This document shows positions 23,701 through 35,793 of a DNA stretch of 64,000 nucleotides, one piece after another (position 1 is the stretch's first letter; every line of letters begins with the position of its first letter). The notes under the pieces were generated by a model, which was not told where the DNA came from, searched no databases, and saw nothing but the letters and a program-made list of their open reading frames with translations. Source of the stretch: Hydnum rufescens UP504. Taxonomy: Eukaryota; Basidiomycota; Agaricomycetes; Cantharellales; Hydnaceae. The stretch is from assembly GCA_014904985.1 (NCBI GenBank), contig MU128914.1, positions 186,001 to 250,000 of the forward strand. Direction: 5' to 3'. The translations under genes and the position numbers were made by a program.

Positions 23701-25370
23701 AAAGGAGGTTCTAAAGGAGGTAGGTGCAGCTTCATCCAGTTTATCTCTCGAGTTTTGCTGAAATACTTCTGCAGGATCTGCAGCTCAGCGTGCCATGGAT
23801 TGGAAGGCTTAACATCACCGTCACTATCCCGTAAACAAAGAATCGATAATGATTCTGCGCGATTGTAACTGCACTCAGGTCCGCGATGCAGCTCATCAAG
23901 ATTATCATATGGCAGATCTTCTTCAGCTGTAGGTGAGCAGGCCGTCGTCAAGTTCAGCACTCAATCTTTATTGAAACCCTTTAACAGGCTCCTTGAGTTT
24001 ACGCATAGCAGATCAAGAATTGTTGTTTCTTCAACATCTGCTTGTTTATCACGATAACAGAGACTTCTCACCATCAAATCCAGGCAGTTGCAGATGCACT
24101 TGAATCTGGTGCGTGTCATTTTGAGTTCCGTATACAAAACCGTGTGCTTTGCAGGCTTCGCATAGTTATTAATCGAGGCTTCGCCCATTTTCTTGTGTGT
24201 CGGTGGTACATCTGGCTCTCTAGGACTCAAGCAGATGTGCTTGTAGCATTCTTTCGACTCGTGTCTCCCAGCATTAGGGCTGTGCGGACTTTCTTGTATA
24301 ACCTCAGACTCATACAAGTCAGGCATGACTGGATTGTTGTCAAGCCTTGAGGTGTAGTTTTGTTTAAACTTTGAGGTGTCTGCACTACTGACGTCAACTT
24401 GTTCTTCAAAATGTGGTGTTTCTCTAGTCCTTGGCCATCCTTTCGGCCTCCAAGGCAACAATTCGAGCATCTTGGATACAAAACTCGTCCCTTTCAGAAA
24501 TCGTGATGGATCGGGCTCTGTATTTGGATTCTTGTAGGTACAAGTCGATAGTTCGGACTCGTCCATAAGCTCGTCAAGCTCTTTGTGTTTGGTACTCTTG
24601 AATCTCGTGGAACTGGTAGACGGCAACAGAGGAAACAATCCAAGTCTCGAAGGATTGGAAATCAGGGGTGAACAACCCAGATTGATCCTTGCCATAGAAA
24701 GGATTCTTCTGATGGTGGGCTTGTATTGGTCTTGGGAGATGATTGTGAATTGAAGCCCAAATCTTTTCTTTGGAACAATATTGCTGTGATAGAAAGCTCG
24801 ACACAGAGCTTCACGGATTGTGGATGATTCTGTGGTTCCATTCATAAATCGTGTGGCATTAATGTGAGACCTCAGCTTGAAAAAGCTGATCTTTCCCTCT
24901 CGGAAGGCTATCATAACACTGTAGACACTAAGGTCCATAACAAAAGGTGTGTCATGCTTTTCCATCAAAGACGAGTCTGGAAATTCTGGACTTATAATGC
25001 TCTGCAGATTGAAATCTTTAAGAGTTGTGGCAAATTTATCTCGTAGTGGATCCGGTTGCTTCGTTTCTACAAGGTTGCTGCATTTCCCAGTCGAAGGGAA
25101 GCTCGATATTAACATCATCAAGATCCTTGTCAAATGCCAAGTAATCATGCTTGCGCAGTTATGGATATGCCTAGATCTGGCATGTAATACTTCAAGTTCA
25201 TTCTTAAGTGACTTCGCAGGTTCATTGATGGATGCCATGTTCGACTTCAATTGCGCAAATAGGCTTGGGTACTCGATTTCAGTGCTATGTTCTTTGCAAG
25301 TAGGTACATGAGCTGTCATTATATGCATCTCATGCGTTTTGGCTTGATCTCGCAACAGGATCAACAGCAT
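20763..25370 (-). pseudogene. large repeat-protein ORF, broken by TGA and frame changes
   Basis: Two long minus-strand ORFs (25370-23961 and 23960-21900) are in the same frame and separated only by one TGA at 23961-23963, so about 1,156 codons were once continuous. Further pieces (21860-21570, 21443-20763) continue in other frames. The protein is internally repetitive: DVEGTRILDPLHVNSRNLLK, DVEEAMIFDLQCAKSMNSFK, DVEDMMIFDAQHAKSMRLFK and DVEETTILDLLCVNSRSLLK recur, as does a second motif (DIVDN...IDLARMLKNTLL; NTVDI...IHVARALKNNLL). In the unit at 22740, GFNKD is followed by CGA; at 23961 the same site is TGA. I do not recognise the family. Charged, no membrane segment; might be a structural or domesticated repeat protein. 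Confidence 0.5.
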
Positions 25371-25691
25371 GGTGCATCACAGAACTCCTGCTGTCGACAT
25401 AGGAATCAGAATTTCACAGCTATACGGTTCAAGGTTGCGTTCATTGGAAGACTCGACAAGTCTTTCATACTCGACATCTTTGAATTTCGTGGAGCAGATA
25501 GACATTGTAATAATGTCGTTGAAAGAACAAACTCAGCATAGAGCTTCATGGATCACAAATGACTCTAAGACATGGATCAACCCTTCAGAGGTAGCAACAT
25601 GAGGCCTCAGCTTTTTCAAGCTAAAGTCCCTCAGAGGGAAGATTGTCGTGATTCTCAGTATGACTTCAGATGTGTTCATCAGCGAAATGAC
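25371..25691. other. non-coding stretch before the KDZ element
   Basis: About 320 bp with similarity in wording to the repeat-protein region (GACAAGTCTTTCATACTCG-like) but no continuous frame. Probably the decayed 5' part of that gene. Confidence 0.3.
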
Positions 25692-25930
25692 CAGGCTGGT
25701 CAACCACATTGACTACCTATGTTAGGTACCAAATCTGTGCCATGAATTGGTACCTAAGTAGGTCCTACAATACTGGGGCCCCACTAGGGCCCAAATCCAA
25801 AGTTAAAGAGCAGTATCAATGCAATGGGGCCCAAAATGGGGCCCAAATGGGGCCCAAGTGGGGCCCAAATGGGACCCAAGTGGATACATTCAAACTGCCT
25901 GCACCAATGGGGCCCAAATGTGTGAACTTG
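25692..25930 (+). mobile_element. left terminus of the KDZ transposon
   Basis: Tip CAGGCTGGTCAACCACA at 25692, then a stem-loop 25711-25764 (GACTACCTATGTTAGGTACC pairing with GGTACCTAAGTAGGTC), then subterminal GGGGCCCAA repeats (at least six copies, 25775-25925). It lies about 105 bp beyond the transposase stop codon, the expected place for an element end. The right end was not found. Confidence 0.65.
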
Positions 25931-26036
25931 TCCCAAATCCACAGTAGGACACACGGAACTCAGATCTCTATTTTTTTTCCAAGTTAAACCAACCATAGTT
26001 TACAAAATACAAGATATTACATTCAAATAGAACAAT

Positions 26037-29000
26037 TCATGCATCATCCCCAACTAACTCCTCAAGAGCATCAAGAGCAGCTAAGAATGCAATGTCTTGC
26101 GGCACAGGTGCATCTTCTAATTCCCCATTTTCATCATCATCCGAGCTTGCAGCATCTGAGACCCCATCCACAGCCTCACCTGTCAGTGAGTTTGCCACAG
26201 GGGACACAGGCCCACACAGTATCTGAATCCTACCATAACAAAGGGGAGGAGGCCGCTCAGGAAGATTCATCCAGCCAATCTGGCCATCACTCCCAAGCAT
26301 TGCTGATGAATGCCTCTGCCAAGCCTCTACCAAATCATGCAGGTGATGCAACTCTAGTAATGCAAAGAACTTCACCTCTGCATCTAGCAGAATGAGGCTA
26401 ATTCAGTCAACCCCTATCATGACAGCCAAATGTAGATTACATACCACAAGAAAGAGTATATGCATGCCATGTGGCAGAACATTGGGTCATAAACCATGTA
26501 TGTAAGTTAGAGAATTCAGCCTTGCAACACTCCAGCTCCTGGCGGCAATTTAGAATCTCTTGGGCAGCTCGTATCCCATCCCGTACCCCCTTATCTCTAA
26601 GCCATGCAGGTACCTCTCCATCAGGAAAGTTTGCAAGATCCTCATGATGAGGTACTTGCCAGATATCTTCATCTACATCTAGCTTGTAGACAGACGAGGA
26701 TATCTCTGGGGGGATATAAGCATCCGCTGCAACACTCCCCTTCCCCCGAAGCTTCATCATCTCCCTTCGGATCTCCTCATATCGCTTTAGAGCCCCTTGT
26801 ACTCCAGAGACCTGGCTCTTCATTGCCTTTTCAACATGCTCCTTCATTCGGTGGTCAAGCTTGCGGCCAGTATCTGCATGATCCAATCCCGCAAGTTCAA
26901 ACTTCCGCGCTCGCAGTTTTATCAGAATTTGATCTCGAACAACACATATATTGAGCTGTAGGTTCACCCATTTATCGGTCTTAAGGCGATCCAACTCTTT
27001 ATGGGACATCCAATCAGAGAGATGCAGTTCCTCCGTCTTTTTCTTGATGTTACTCTCGATGCGCTTTATACTTGACCACATAGCCTCAATCTTTGCCCGT
27101 AGCTCATCCTCCACCACCACAGTGCTGCTATCAGTTGCAAGCTCTCCCAGCTCATCCACCGTTTCCTTGAGATGGATCCGCAGGGATTGCGCAGTCTGTG
27201 TCATGGACAAGATGTGCTCAATTGCACGAGCTCCTTTGGTTTTGACTGGCGGGGCATCAGTTTGCTTTGGAAAGCTTGTTGTGACTTGAACTGATCCAGG
27301 AGGTATGAGATAGACTGCCCACCAAGCCTTGCCGTCGCCTCTCCTTCCCGCTTGTGAGCAGATAAAGTGCGATCATGCAGCCATTTCGCCAGGCCCTGCT
27401 GCTTCAGTTCATCAATGTGCTCCACCTGGAGGTCAATGATAAAGAGTTGTCGGTGATAGCCCATAACCCTTAGAGAGGGAATAAGTCTTCGGAGTTCACT
27501 CCAAAACCTCTCACAGCCTTCACCATCAGAAAGGCCCCAGATCTCCGACTTCCAAGGATGATACCATAGCTGGCACGTCCATTGGTGGCCATACGCATGG
27601 AAGACCGAGACACCAAAGATGATGCGACTATGCCATTCAGGCATAAAGTTCCATTTTAGGAGACTTCGATGGATTTGACATGCAATGTCATACAATATCC
27701 CCACAGTCCACCATTCCGGCAACTCCTTGAAAAGAGCCGCGATGAGGGCAAATGCATAAAATTGTTTCTCGCCAGCTGTGCGCATGTTGGCAATGTAAAG
27801 GGCAATGTCATGGTGACACAGTAAGGCCATGAGCCCGGTATCATCAAACCGCTGGGTAGAAGCTTTAATGCGATCGCCATCCACTGCAATGAAAGAGTCG
27901 CCACACGTATCGAGAACCGAGTTCAGAACATTCATCCCAGGTTCCACTGCATCATCTTCACCTGGGACAGCTCGATCATCCTCCGTCATCTCAGTCACTT
28001 TTCGTTTTCGCCCCAAGTTGACACGGGTTTTGTTGTTGGTCGGAGCTCATTAACACGGGCTTCCATCATATCAAGCTCTACTTGGGATAGCTCCACCATT
28101 CTTGGCGAAAAGATCTCGGGGTCTCTAGCTCCAGTTTCGCCTTCGAAGCCCTTCCGCCGATCTTTGTCACGATTGTGTTTGATTTGGAAGTTGGCATCAA
28201 TACATGCTATGGTGCTGACACCTAGTCCGCTGGTGTGACTTCCCCCAAAACAAAGGGGACACCGGGATTGCAATATAAATGCTTGGCCCATCTTGCACAT
28301 GCCCCGCAGAATTGTGCGCATTAGTGTAGTTTCGAAAAGGTATTGGTGTCATTTCATCTAGCACTGGGTACGTCGGGGGTCCTGCTGATGTCGGGGCCGC
28401 AGAAGGTAGAGAAGAAATTGAGGGCACTGAAGGCCCTGAGGACCCAAGGGATGTTGGGGCCCCAGAGGGCAGTGATGTCAAGGAAGTTGATGACACTGAG
28501 GGCACCAGCGAGGGGTCACGAAAGGAATCTATGATTTTCGCCATCTCCGCGTTGACGAGACGGACAAGGACTTGATAGTGCGACAAAGCATTAGCAAATC
28601 GCCGACGAAGTGAGTCCGCAGTGGCGAATTCATGGCCACGAGCCTTGAGATACTTCGTCATGGTGGCCGCCCATGCCCGCTCATTGGGACCCATGCGAAC
28701 AAAGAGTTCCGATGCAAACTCTAGGACGTCCATGTTGACAGCCAATGTCGGAGACAAAGGTGCGCAGGGGAACAATCCTCGACGTACGAGCTGGGCTGCG
28801 GCAGGATTGCGTTTGCAGATGACGAGTTGAACACGCTCCAGGTACTCCATGTGGACACACACAACCCTCAGTACACGATGCTTTTCATTGCAGGTGCATA
28901 GCGATGGTGCTGGGTCCACCTTGTCCCCCGCGTCTCGCCCCCGTTGAAAGCTCATATAGGGTCGAATCAAAGACGGTAGCACCTCATCTCCCCAGTGCCG

Positions 29001-29369
29001 GGCTTGGGCATGCTTCCGTCGGGCATGACGAGAACGTTTATCCTGGTCGAGATGTATATGAACCTCAGGCGCAAGCTCGGGCTCGAAGTCGATATCCAAT
29101 GGGCGTGATTCAACGAAGGTCGACCGAACGACGGGACCAGAAGGATATCCTCCAATCCGGCTCGACTCAGTCATTATCACGCCACTCGGACCCGCACCGA
29201 CAACTTCGGCAGTTGGGAATTTGGAGCGATTGCGTCTTTTTGTTCGAATTGAGGGGTTAAGACGAGAACTGCTTGGGGACGATGAGGAAGGTGCTGAGGA
29301 AGTGGTGAGAGGAGGAGTGGGAACACGAGCCGCCCCCTGGCGAAGTAAACGTTTCGTCGTGTTGTTCAT
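26037..29369 (-). CDS. KDZ (Kyakuja-Dileera-Zisupton) transposase with cysteine-cluster N-terminus, frame interrupted
   Basis: Catalyses DNA transposition in the nucleus (RNase H-like DDE family). N-terminal block 29369-28320: Ser/Pro-rich start, then the cysteine cluster CTCNEKH...C.H..YL...QLVIC and LVRRGLFPCAPLSPTLAV, typical of KDZ proteins. Next block 28321-27995: RCPLCFGG, then ACIDANFQIKHNRD with the first catalytic Asp. Block 28016-27201: ASTQRFDDTGLMALLCHHD, AGEKQFYAFALI, YDIACQIHRS, FHAYGHQW and GLSDGEGCERFWS with the catalytic Glu. C-terminal blocks 27210-26437 and 26375-26037: SSVYKLDVDEDIW, an acidic tail, TGA at 26037. Blocks overlap in different frames near 28320, 28010 and 27205, so one to three are frameshifts rather than introns. 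It may be inactive, yet the catalytic motifs are intact. Confidence 0.85.
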
Positions 29370-30189
29370 TCCGTAGGCCCCAAGTGCGAGAAGATCGAGT
29401 GTTCGCGGAGGTACGTGTAGTTTATGACGAATATTCTAATCGAACCAGTGGGTATACGGCGGAGGTCACGCTGCACGACCTCACAAACGCTCGTCGTAAT
29501 CTGTACGCGTCGGGCATAAGAGACAAGACAATTAATCGCAAGAAACAACAAAATATACTAAATATACTCACCAAGGGACAAACTCAGGATGCAGCTGGAA
29601 CGTCGAGAACACGCACAACACAGGCAGGCTGGATGTACGCCTTCACGGTTCAACAGTATGCAGCAAATAGGACAACAGCACACAATCAAAGGCAAGCTTG
29701 TGATGCGCACTTCGTCCAAAACTGGCAAGGGTGCGGCAATTTGCACAAAATGGAGGCTAAATTCAGAAGAGAAAATAAATCAATCGATACAGGGAAAAAA
29801 TACTAAATGAACCCACAGAGGGATACAGTCCAGGATGCGGCGGGAACGTCGAGAACACGCGCAGCACAGGCAGGCTGAATGCACGCCTTCACAGTTCAAA
29901 AAAAGGGACGTGGAACGGCACAGTGGATCGGGAGACAGCGCAGTCGCAAGTTGTTCGTCCTCGAAGTCGGTTCGAGCCGGCTTCCGACATTTGCTTCCGC
30001 TTTCCCCTTCCATACCTAGACGGTACGTGCAGCGTAGAGTAGGGCACGACACCTGGATGATTTATGCCCTTCAAAATATGACTTCTACTAATATTTGCCC
30101 ATTTAGATCATTTATATTTGCCAACTTCTTGCGCGAATTCGTGGTGTCTTAGTTTACCTTTGACAATCGCGTCTTCCGACACTTTGGCG
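29370..30189. repeat. KDZ upstream region with a 90-bp direct repeat
   Basis: Two copies (about 29568-29660 and 29817-29905) share GGAACGTCGAGAACACGC, CACAGGCAGGCTG and ACGCCTTCAC.GTTCAA. They lie upstream of the transposase start at 29369, on its promoter side. No open frame across this part is convincing. Confidence 0.45.
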
Positions 30190-31180
30190 ATGATGGATGC
30201 CGACATGGAACTGAAAAGGCAGTATGCCCTCATTGACTCAATTCCTGGCATTAGTCTCCGCGCTGTCTCTTGTGGAACCTACGATGCCTTATGGCGCCAC
30301 TGTGTCCGGCATTTGATAGCATTTTGTCGCGTCATTAAGATGCCCGTTAGGGCAGTTTGGTGGCACCGAACGGTTAGTTCTATGTCTGGCTTTGCTCGTT
30401 CCAGCTCATTCAGTGACATTCATTAAGTCTTCTATCTATGTAGTGGAGTTGGCAGAGAAAAACTCAAAGACTGGGCGATACCGGCTTTCCGACATCGTTG
30501 CCGAAGATTTGGGTGGTTCGCGGCCGTCCTTCACGCGTATATTTCACTGCTCCCTTTCATGTGATGCTGACCTCCAAAGAAATGGTATGAGATAAGCCTC
30601 TCTCGTTTTGGAAAAGTTGCTCACTCCTGCCGCAACCGTAGGTCTCGTCAAATGCCCTATGATATGGTGCGAACCTTCCGACAGCACGAATTCCGCGACC
30701 GATAAGGATCATCCCTTATTTGCGGAAGCCCTCGCAAGAATAAAACCGCAGGTCGGCCTACCCCTCGATTTCATGAATCAGAACGAGTTTGTGAAGGGTG
30801 TGCCCTCCTCGTGGTACCGTGTTCGTGACGTTCAAAGGCCCAATCCGTTCTGGGCCTCCCTTGCTGGGGCCAAGCGAAAGTCCACTGACACCAGCGGTGG
30901 TACGCCGTCATTCAAAAAGTGGAAGCCAAATCCGCCTCAGGTAGATGCAGACGGTGACACGACTATGGGGCTAGGCAACTCCAGTGGTAGTGCTGGCTTG
31001 CCCAGTGCTGACGTCGGAAAGTCTACGAAGGGATCTCCATCGTTGGATTTCATCGAGCCAGGTCAACTGCCTGATGCTATCGACTCAGTTGAGGTCCAAG
31101 GCCGACCTGTGCTTGGCAGGGATTCATTTTGGGTGGGCCCTTATTCGCCAATGTGGAGTAATCGGTCTGCTCGTCCATAA
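30190..31180 (+). CDS. three-exon gene of unknown function
   Basis: Exon 1 from ATG 30190 to about 30372 encodes MMDADMELKRQYALIDSIPG and runs to VRAVWWHRT, then donor GTTAGT. Exon 2, from about 30443 (after TATGTAG), encodes ELAEKNSKTGRYRLSDIVAE, donor GTATGA at about 30583. Exon 3 starts after CCGTAG near 30640 and runs to TAA at 31180, encoding LVKCPMIWCEPSD, FVKGVPSSWYRVRDVQRPNP and a low-complexity tail with basic KKWKPNP. Introns of about 55-70 nt have a CTCAC-type branch match. No known domain is recognised. The KR-rich tail could serve nuclear localisation. Convergent with the gene ending at 31199. Confidence 0.45.
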
Positions 31181-31198
31181 GAGCGAGAATGATGTAGT

Positions 31199-31852
31199 CT
31201 ATGAATACATCCTCAATCTCGCTTTCAACTCTGCTACCTCCTCTTGAAGGTCCTTGTTCTGCCTTTCCAACACGTCGACTAGTCCCATCGCAGATGCCCA
31301 CTTTTCCTCGAGTATTGCCAGTTCCCGGTCAGCCCTCCACCTCAGGAAGTTGCCATCGTACCGGATGGACTGACCCCTATGTCGATCGTGCAATATGGGA
31401 CCCTCCGCACTTCCCTCCTCCTCCATGTCGTCGTCCCCCACACCTACTTCCTTGCCTTCATCTTCCTCGCCCCTGTCCTCATCACCGTTATCCTCGTCGC
31501 CGTCGTCCTCATCACCATCCTCCCCACCCCCATCTTCCTTTCCACTATTAGCGATCTTTTTGGAATCGCTCATTTCGTGATTGTTCATGTCGCTGTTCGG
31601 ATCATTGTATCCAATACGTAAAGCAGTGCGTGCTTGGGGAATCCCTTTTAGCTTTCCTCTGGTAGTACTTTAATTAACCCATGTAGTTAAATAGTATAAT
31701 AATTTGAGTAAAGACCTTCGTGATAGTGCATATCGTGCTCTTCTTTGGGCATTCTTGGCCTCTCTTTTGAGATCCGGGGAGTCATATTTACGGGGCCGAC
31801 CACGCCCACGTTTAGTTGACATGGGGTCAGAGCTCATATAGTTTGTCGCCAA
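31199..31852 (-). CDS. AT-hook / acidic coiled-coil protein, probably two exons
   Basis: The upstream piece (31852-31700) encodes STKRGRGRPRKYDSPDLK, a canonical AT hook (RGRPRK), then REAKNAQRRARYALSR, a basic bZIP-like stretch. The downstream piece (31588-31199) encodes a long Glu/Asp/Gly run and ends in a heptad-rich VLERQNKDLQEEVAELKARL coiled coil. Order basic region then coiled coil suggests a DNA-binding dimer, but the join between 31700 and 31588 is not resolved and the acidic run is unusual for bZIP. The same region, noisier, reappears at 35810-36150. Confidence 0.4.
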
Positions 31853-34800
31853 AAATGCCGCCGTGGTACTTTAATTCGGTGATCACCGGACTTGCCACAT
31901 GAGACCTTACAAGAATGACTTTGACCATTGCCACTGATCCACGTCACTTTGTAAAATTGATAAGGAACTCCCATGTCTGATAAACTAAAAGAACTTGTCG
32001 AAGTGCCGAAGACGCGGTACAAGGACGCACCTCCGGTATTGTTTCATCGTTCTTTTCATCATCGCAGGTCTCGATTATGTAATCGGTAGCGGCGACAAGC
32101 CACCAATCCCCGACTCATGCAGTTGGGACGGTGGGGTGATATATGGGGATTGTCTAAATTATTTTGAAGCATTGCCCCCAGTTTGGCCATTTTTTCTGTT
32201 TTTTCCTCATTTAAAGAGGGATGAATCCAAGGCGGGTAAATGATAAAATTGGGGTGTAATGTTTTCCACTGAAATTGTTGTAACATTATTGACATGTATA
32301 ACAAATGGAAGGCCCCAGTAGTCAAGTTCCTCTAGAAGCAGCCTTGGTGGGAAACCCATCATACTGGCGAAAACTGGCACGGTTCACGAAAAACCTTATA
32401 AAAAGGGCGGGTGGGGGAAGGGGTCCTTGCCCATGTTAACGGATTGGTCCTCGCCCGTAAAAATTCTTCAACAGGTTTTGTCCTTTGGAAAGAATCACGA
32501 CGAGGTGGTGCGTAAGAAACACGCGCGATTTGGGGAATTGCAAACTCACGCCATTTGTCTTACAAAAGGAAGGTTTGAAAAAAATTTAATGGATTTGGAT
32601 CTAATTGCCAGTTAAGAGAAAGAAAGTACTTACCTCCCACAAAGGAAAGGGTTTCCCCTTGTGGTCAGGGGGCAAAAAAGAGGACAGGCAATCTGCGTGT
32701 TGACAGAAGCAGGCCTTAGGAGGGTTTTGGTCCGACCCAGGTTGTGATTTAACGAAGGGCAAAATTTACATGGCCTTGGTTTTTCGATCTGGGGTTCGAC
32801 CCTTAAGCTTCAAGAGGAAAAAGAACTTGATGGGGTTCGGAAACTTGGGTTTGAAGCCCCGGGGGGTATTTTTCGGGTTCCCAGGGTTCGTAGAACGCGG
32901 GTTTCACCCGGGGTAGGAAAGCCGAGGCCCACCTTATCAGGTTCGGAAGGATGTCAATGGAATTCCTTTGTTGCCGGCCGTTGGAGGGAAAGCCCAATTG
33001 GGGAGGGTGTTGCCCCCTGGCCGAGAAAAGAAGACCCTGGCCCCCGAAAAATATCGACAGAGGACATGGTAGGCCCTTGTTCCAGGTTGCCTTTTCTGGG
33101 GAAGATGGGCCTTGGAAAGTAGGCCAAAGGGAACTCGGGAAAAGAAAAAAGAACCGATCTTGGTGGGCCGAGGGAGAAGGGCGGAAAGAAATCGGGATGT
33201 TGGGTGAACTGCTTGCTGAAAGCTGGGTAAAGCCCAGTGGGAGTTATAGAATAACGGAAATGGGTCAATCATTTGACAAAATGAAACGACGGTCGGAATG
33301 CGGGGAATTTGGGACAGGGAGGAATGGGTTTGATCAATTTTGGTGGTTAGGTGGGTTTGAAATGGCAAAAGGATTGGGTGGGCCACTTGCTGGTTTCCCC
33401 GTTGAAGGCTTTGCTGCCCAGCACCGAAGGGGGATCGTGTGGGCCGTGACAGGGGTTTTGTGGAAGGGGTTTGAAAAACACGGAGACCAAGGCCCAGCCC
33501 ATGGGGAAGGGAGGGTATTGAAGTGCTGTTTTGGTGGAAAATTATTTGCGGGGCCCATCTTCGTCCCGCTGGAACGATTTGGTCCCCGAGGGGAGGATGA
33601 AAGGTCGAAAGTCACCAGTCCCACAGAAGCCAAAGAACCTGAACCTTGAAGGATTCGAAACATTTAATGAACCCTTTGGGACAATTTTTGAATGATGGGT
33701 TTGAAAGGGTTCCCAAAACCGAACGGCCTTGATGGATAGGCTGCCTTTTTGGGGGATAAAGCCCTTTGTTTTATCCGTGGGAGTCCAGGTTGGCCCCCAT
33801 TTTTTAATCTCAGGTAATAAAGCGTGCCCAAAAGGAGTATCGGGGGAAAAGCCCTAAATCTTCTCAATGGGGAAGAAACAGCCCCCCAAGCGCAAAAAGA
33901 AAAAAGTGGAAGTTCGAATTGGTGAAAGTTGGGAGAGCCAAGGGGAGAATTCCCCCCCATGGTGAAGATGTAAAAATACTCCGACCCGAGAAGAGGGGCC
34001 CGGGAAGATTCCCCCGCCGGAAATTCCCAAAATATCCCCTTTTTAAGGCGTAAATGTCAATGTCCCCTTGTGGCTGGCCCCCTCTCCATCCCAACAGCCG
34101 CACCTGTTTCCGTTTTGGTCGCCGGGCAAGGTGTTTTTTTTTTGCCCCCTTGGCGATCCCCGGACGTTTTCTGGCCCCGTGCGTCTCCACTTGCCTGCCA
34201 CTCCCGGTCAGTTGGCGGGTGGAGGGGCCCAGCCAGCCCCTCAAAGCCCCGTAAACGTGGATCGACTTCCCTAGGGGAAAAATTTGGAGATGGCCCGCCC
34301 GGAGTTTTTCCTCTAATGCAACAATGGATAACTCCGGATTATATGGGCATGGGTCCGACGTTCCCCAAAAGAAAGGTGAAGTTTTGGGTAAACATTGTTT
34401 ATGCCCCTGACCGAACCGAAATTTTCTGATTACAAACAAAGATTTTTTTGGCTTCTGTGCAGGGCCGTCCCACATGAACGATGGGGCCCCACATCATAAT
34501 CTTTTATTACATTCCCGCCAATCCACACGGTGGGAGTGGGGCGGGGTCATTTGTTTCACAAAATAGCCCGCCCGACCCTTTCCAGCCCTTTCTCGTTACA
34601 GTTGGCCCCCTTCGACTTCAAACCCCTGAAAACTTTTACCGGGCAGGGAACAGGCTTTTTTTTTATCTCCGCCATTTACTTCTAACCCCCCAAGGACCGG
34701 CGTGTATGGCCATCCTTCCCGATTTTTACGCGGTCACCGATGGTTGTTATTCCAACCCAGATTCCTCCGTAATCCTCGGCTTTTAACAATCTCAACGTCA

Positions 34801-35768
34801 ACCCTTTCCCCGACCCCTTCCCCCCAGCTAAAGATGATATTGGGGTAACGGGGTTTTTTTTCCCAATTGGGTTCGGGTGGGTCAAGGCTAGTTACCAGTT
34901 TTTATCGGCCCGAACAACTTAAAGGAGGAAACTTTTGGTCCCTTCCCCGCCTTCGATTTATCCCCTTTAGAAAAAAAGGTTGGTTCGGCTGTCCCAAGCC
35001 TTGTAGAACCCCAGGGGCGCCTTTTCCTGGAAGGTAAATGTTGGGATCCTCCATTCCGAACGGAAAAAAAATCATCCGCCAAATGGCTCCTTTTTTCCCC
35101 GACGTTCCATGGGGCTAATCATTACACTTAACTACAGGATTCCGACGCGGTTTTGCCGTGGGGGGCCTCCGGTTTAAATTGGATTTTACTCGGTTTTGCA
35201 TAACGAATTTACCGGCCCTTTGCCAACGTTATTTGATTTGAATGCCCCCCCCCACTGGGTGTAATTCCCGATTTCGCATGGTCTTCTGAAATTCCAGACC
35301 CCGTGCTTATTTTTTGGGGGTGGTGGACCACGAATCTTTTAAATGGGGTCCCGTGGTAAAATGTCCAATTCAACGAAAGGTTTTTCCTTGCTCCAAGAAA
35401 CCTCCTCATCAATGGAGTCCACCCCTGTGTGGGGTTATCTGGCCTCGGACGGTGGGCCAATAAAGAATTGTAAAGCTTTAAATGCCAATGGGCCCCCTTC
35501 CGTCAGAAATTCTCCTGAAAATGGCAATCAGTCCCGTGGGCAATTCCCAAGAATGGAACAAAGGGACGATGGGGGGGTCCCACGCAACAAAGTTTATGTT
35601 TCCGGCTTCCTCGTGGAGGCCACGGGACTGTTCCTGGAATTCCCCCTTTTGGAAATCAATCGGCCTCGTTGTTATCTGGAGGTCCCTTCCTGAAATGAAC
35701 CCATGGAAGATATATCCTTGCGTACGTTTAATCCGGAACGATTCCCGAATTTTCCTGGGGAACCTGGG
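31540..35768. other. low-accuracy duplicate of 35810-40765 (probable assembly artefact)
   Basis: This stretch follows the sequence right of the gap block by block: 32040 with 36346, 33050 with 37205, 34050 with 38025, 34620 with 39850, 35700 with 40715. Accuracy worsens toward the gap, with doubled bases and stretched homopolymers (TTTTTTTTTT, GGGGGG), so every ORF is shredded. Truncated images of the Zn2Cys6 gene (33663-32803), of the 37859 ORF (34475-33864) and of gene A (34650-35760) can be seen. It should not be annotated as extra genes. The 1,382-bp LTR at 38425 is absent here. Confidence 0.8.
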
Positions 35769-35793
35769 NNNNNNNNNNNNNNNNNNNNNNNNN
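35769..35793. other. assembly gap, 25 N
   Basis: A run of exactly 25 N joins two segments that carry the same sequence. A fixed-size gap between overlapping contig ends fits better than real missing sequence. Confidence 0.95.

Noticed and set aside
31201..31621. Pro/Ser-rich plus-strand ORFs opposite the acidic coiled-coil gene
   Set aside because: Complement of the Glu/Asp/Gly run; the minus strand has the coiled coil and the AT hook.
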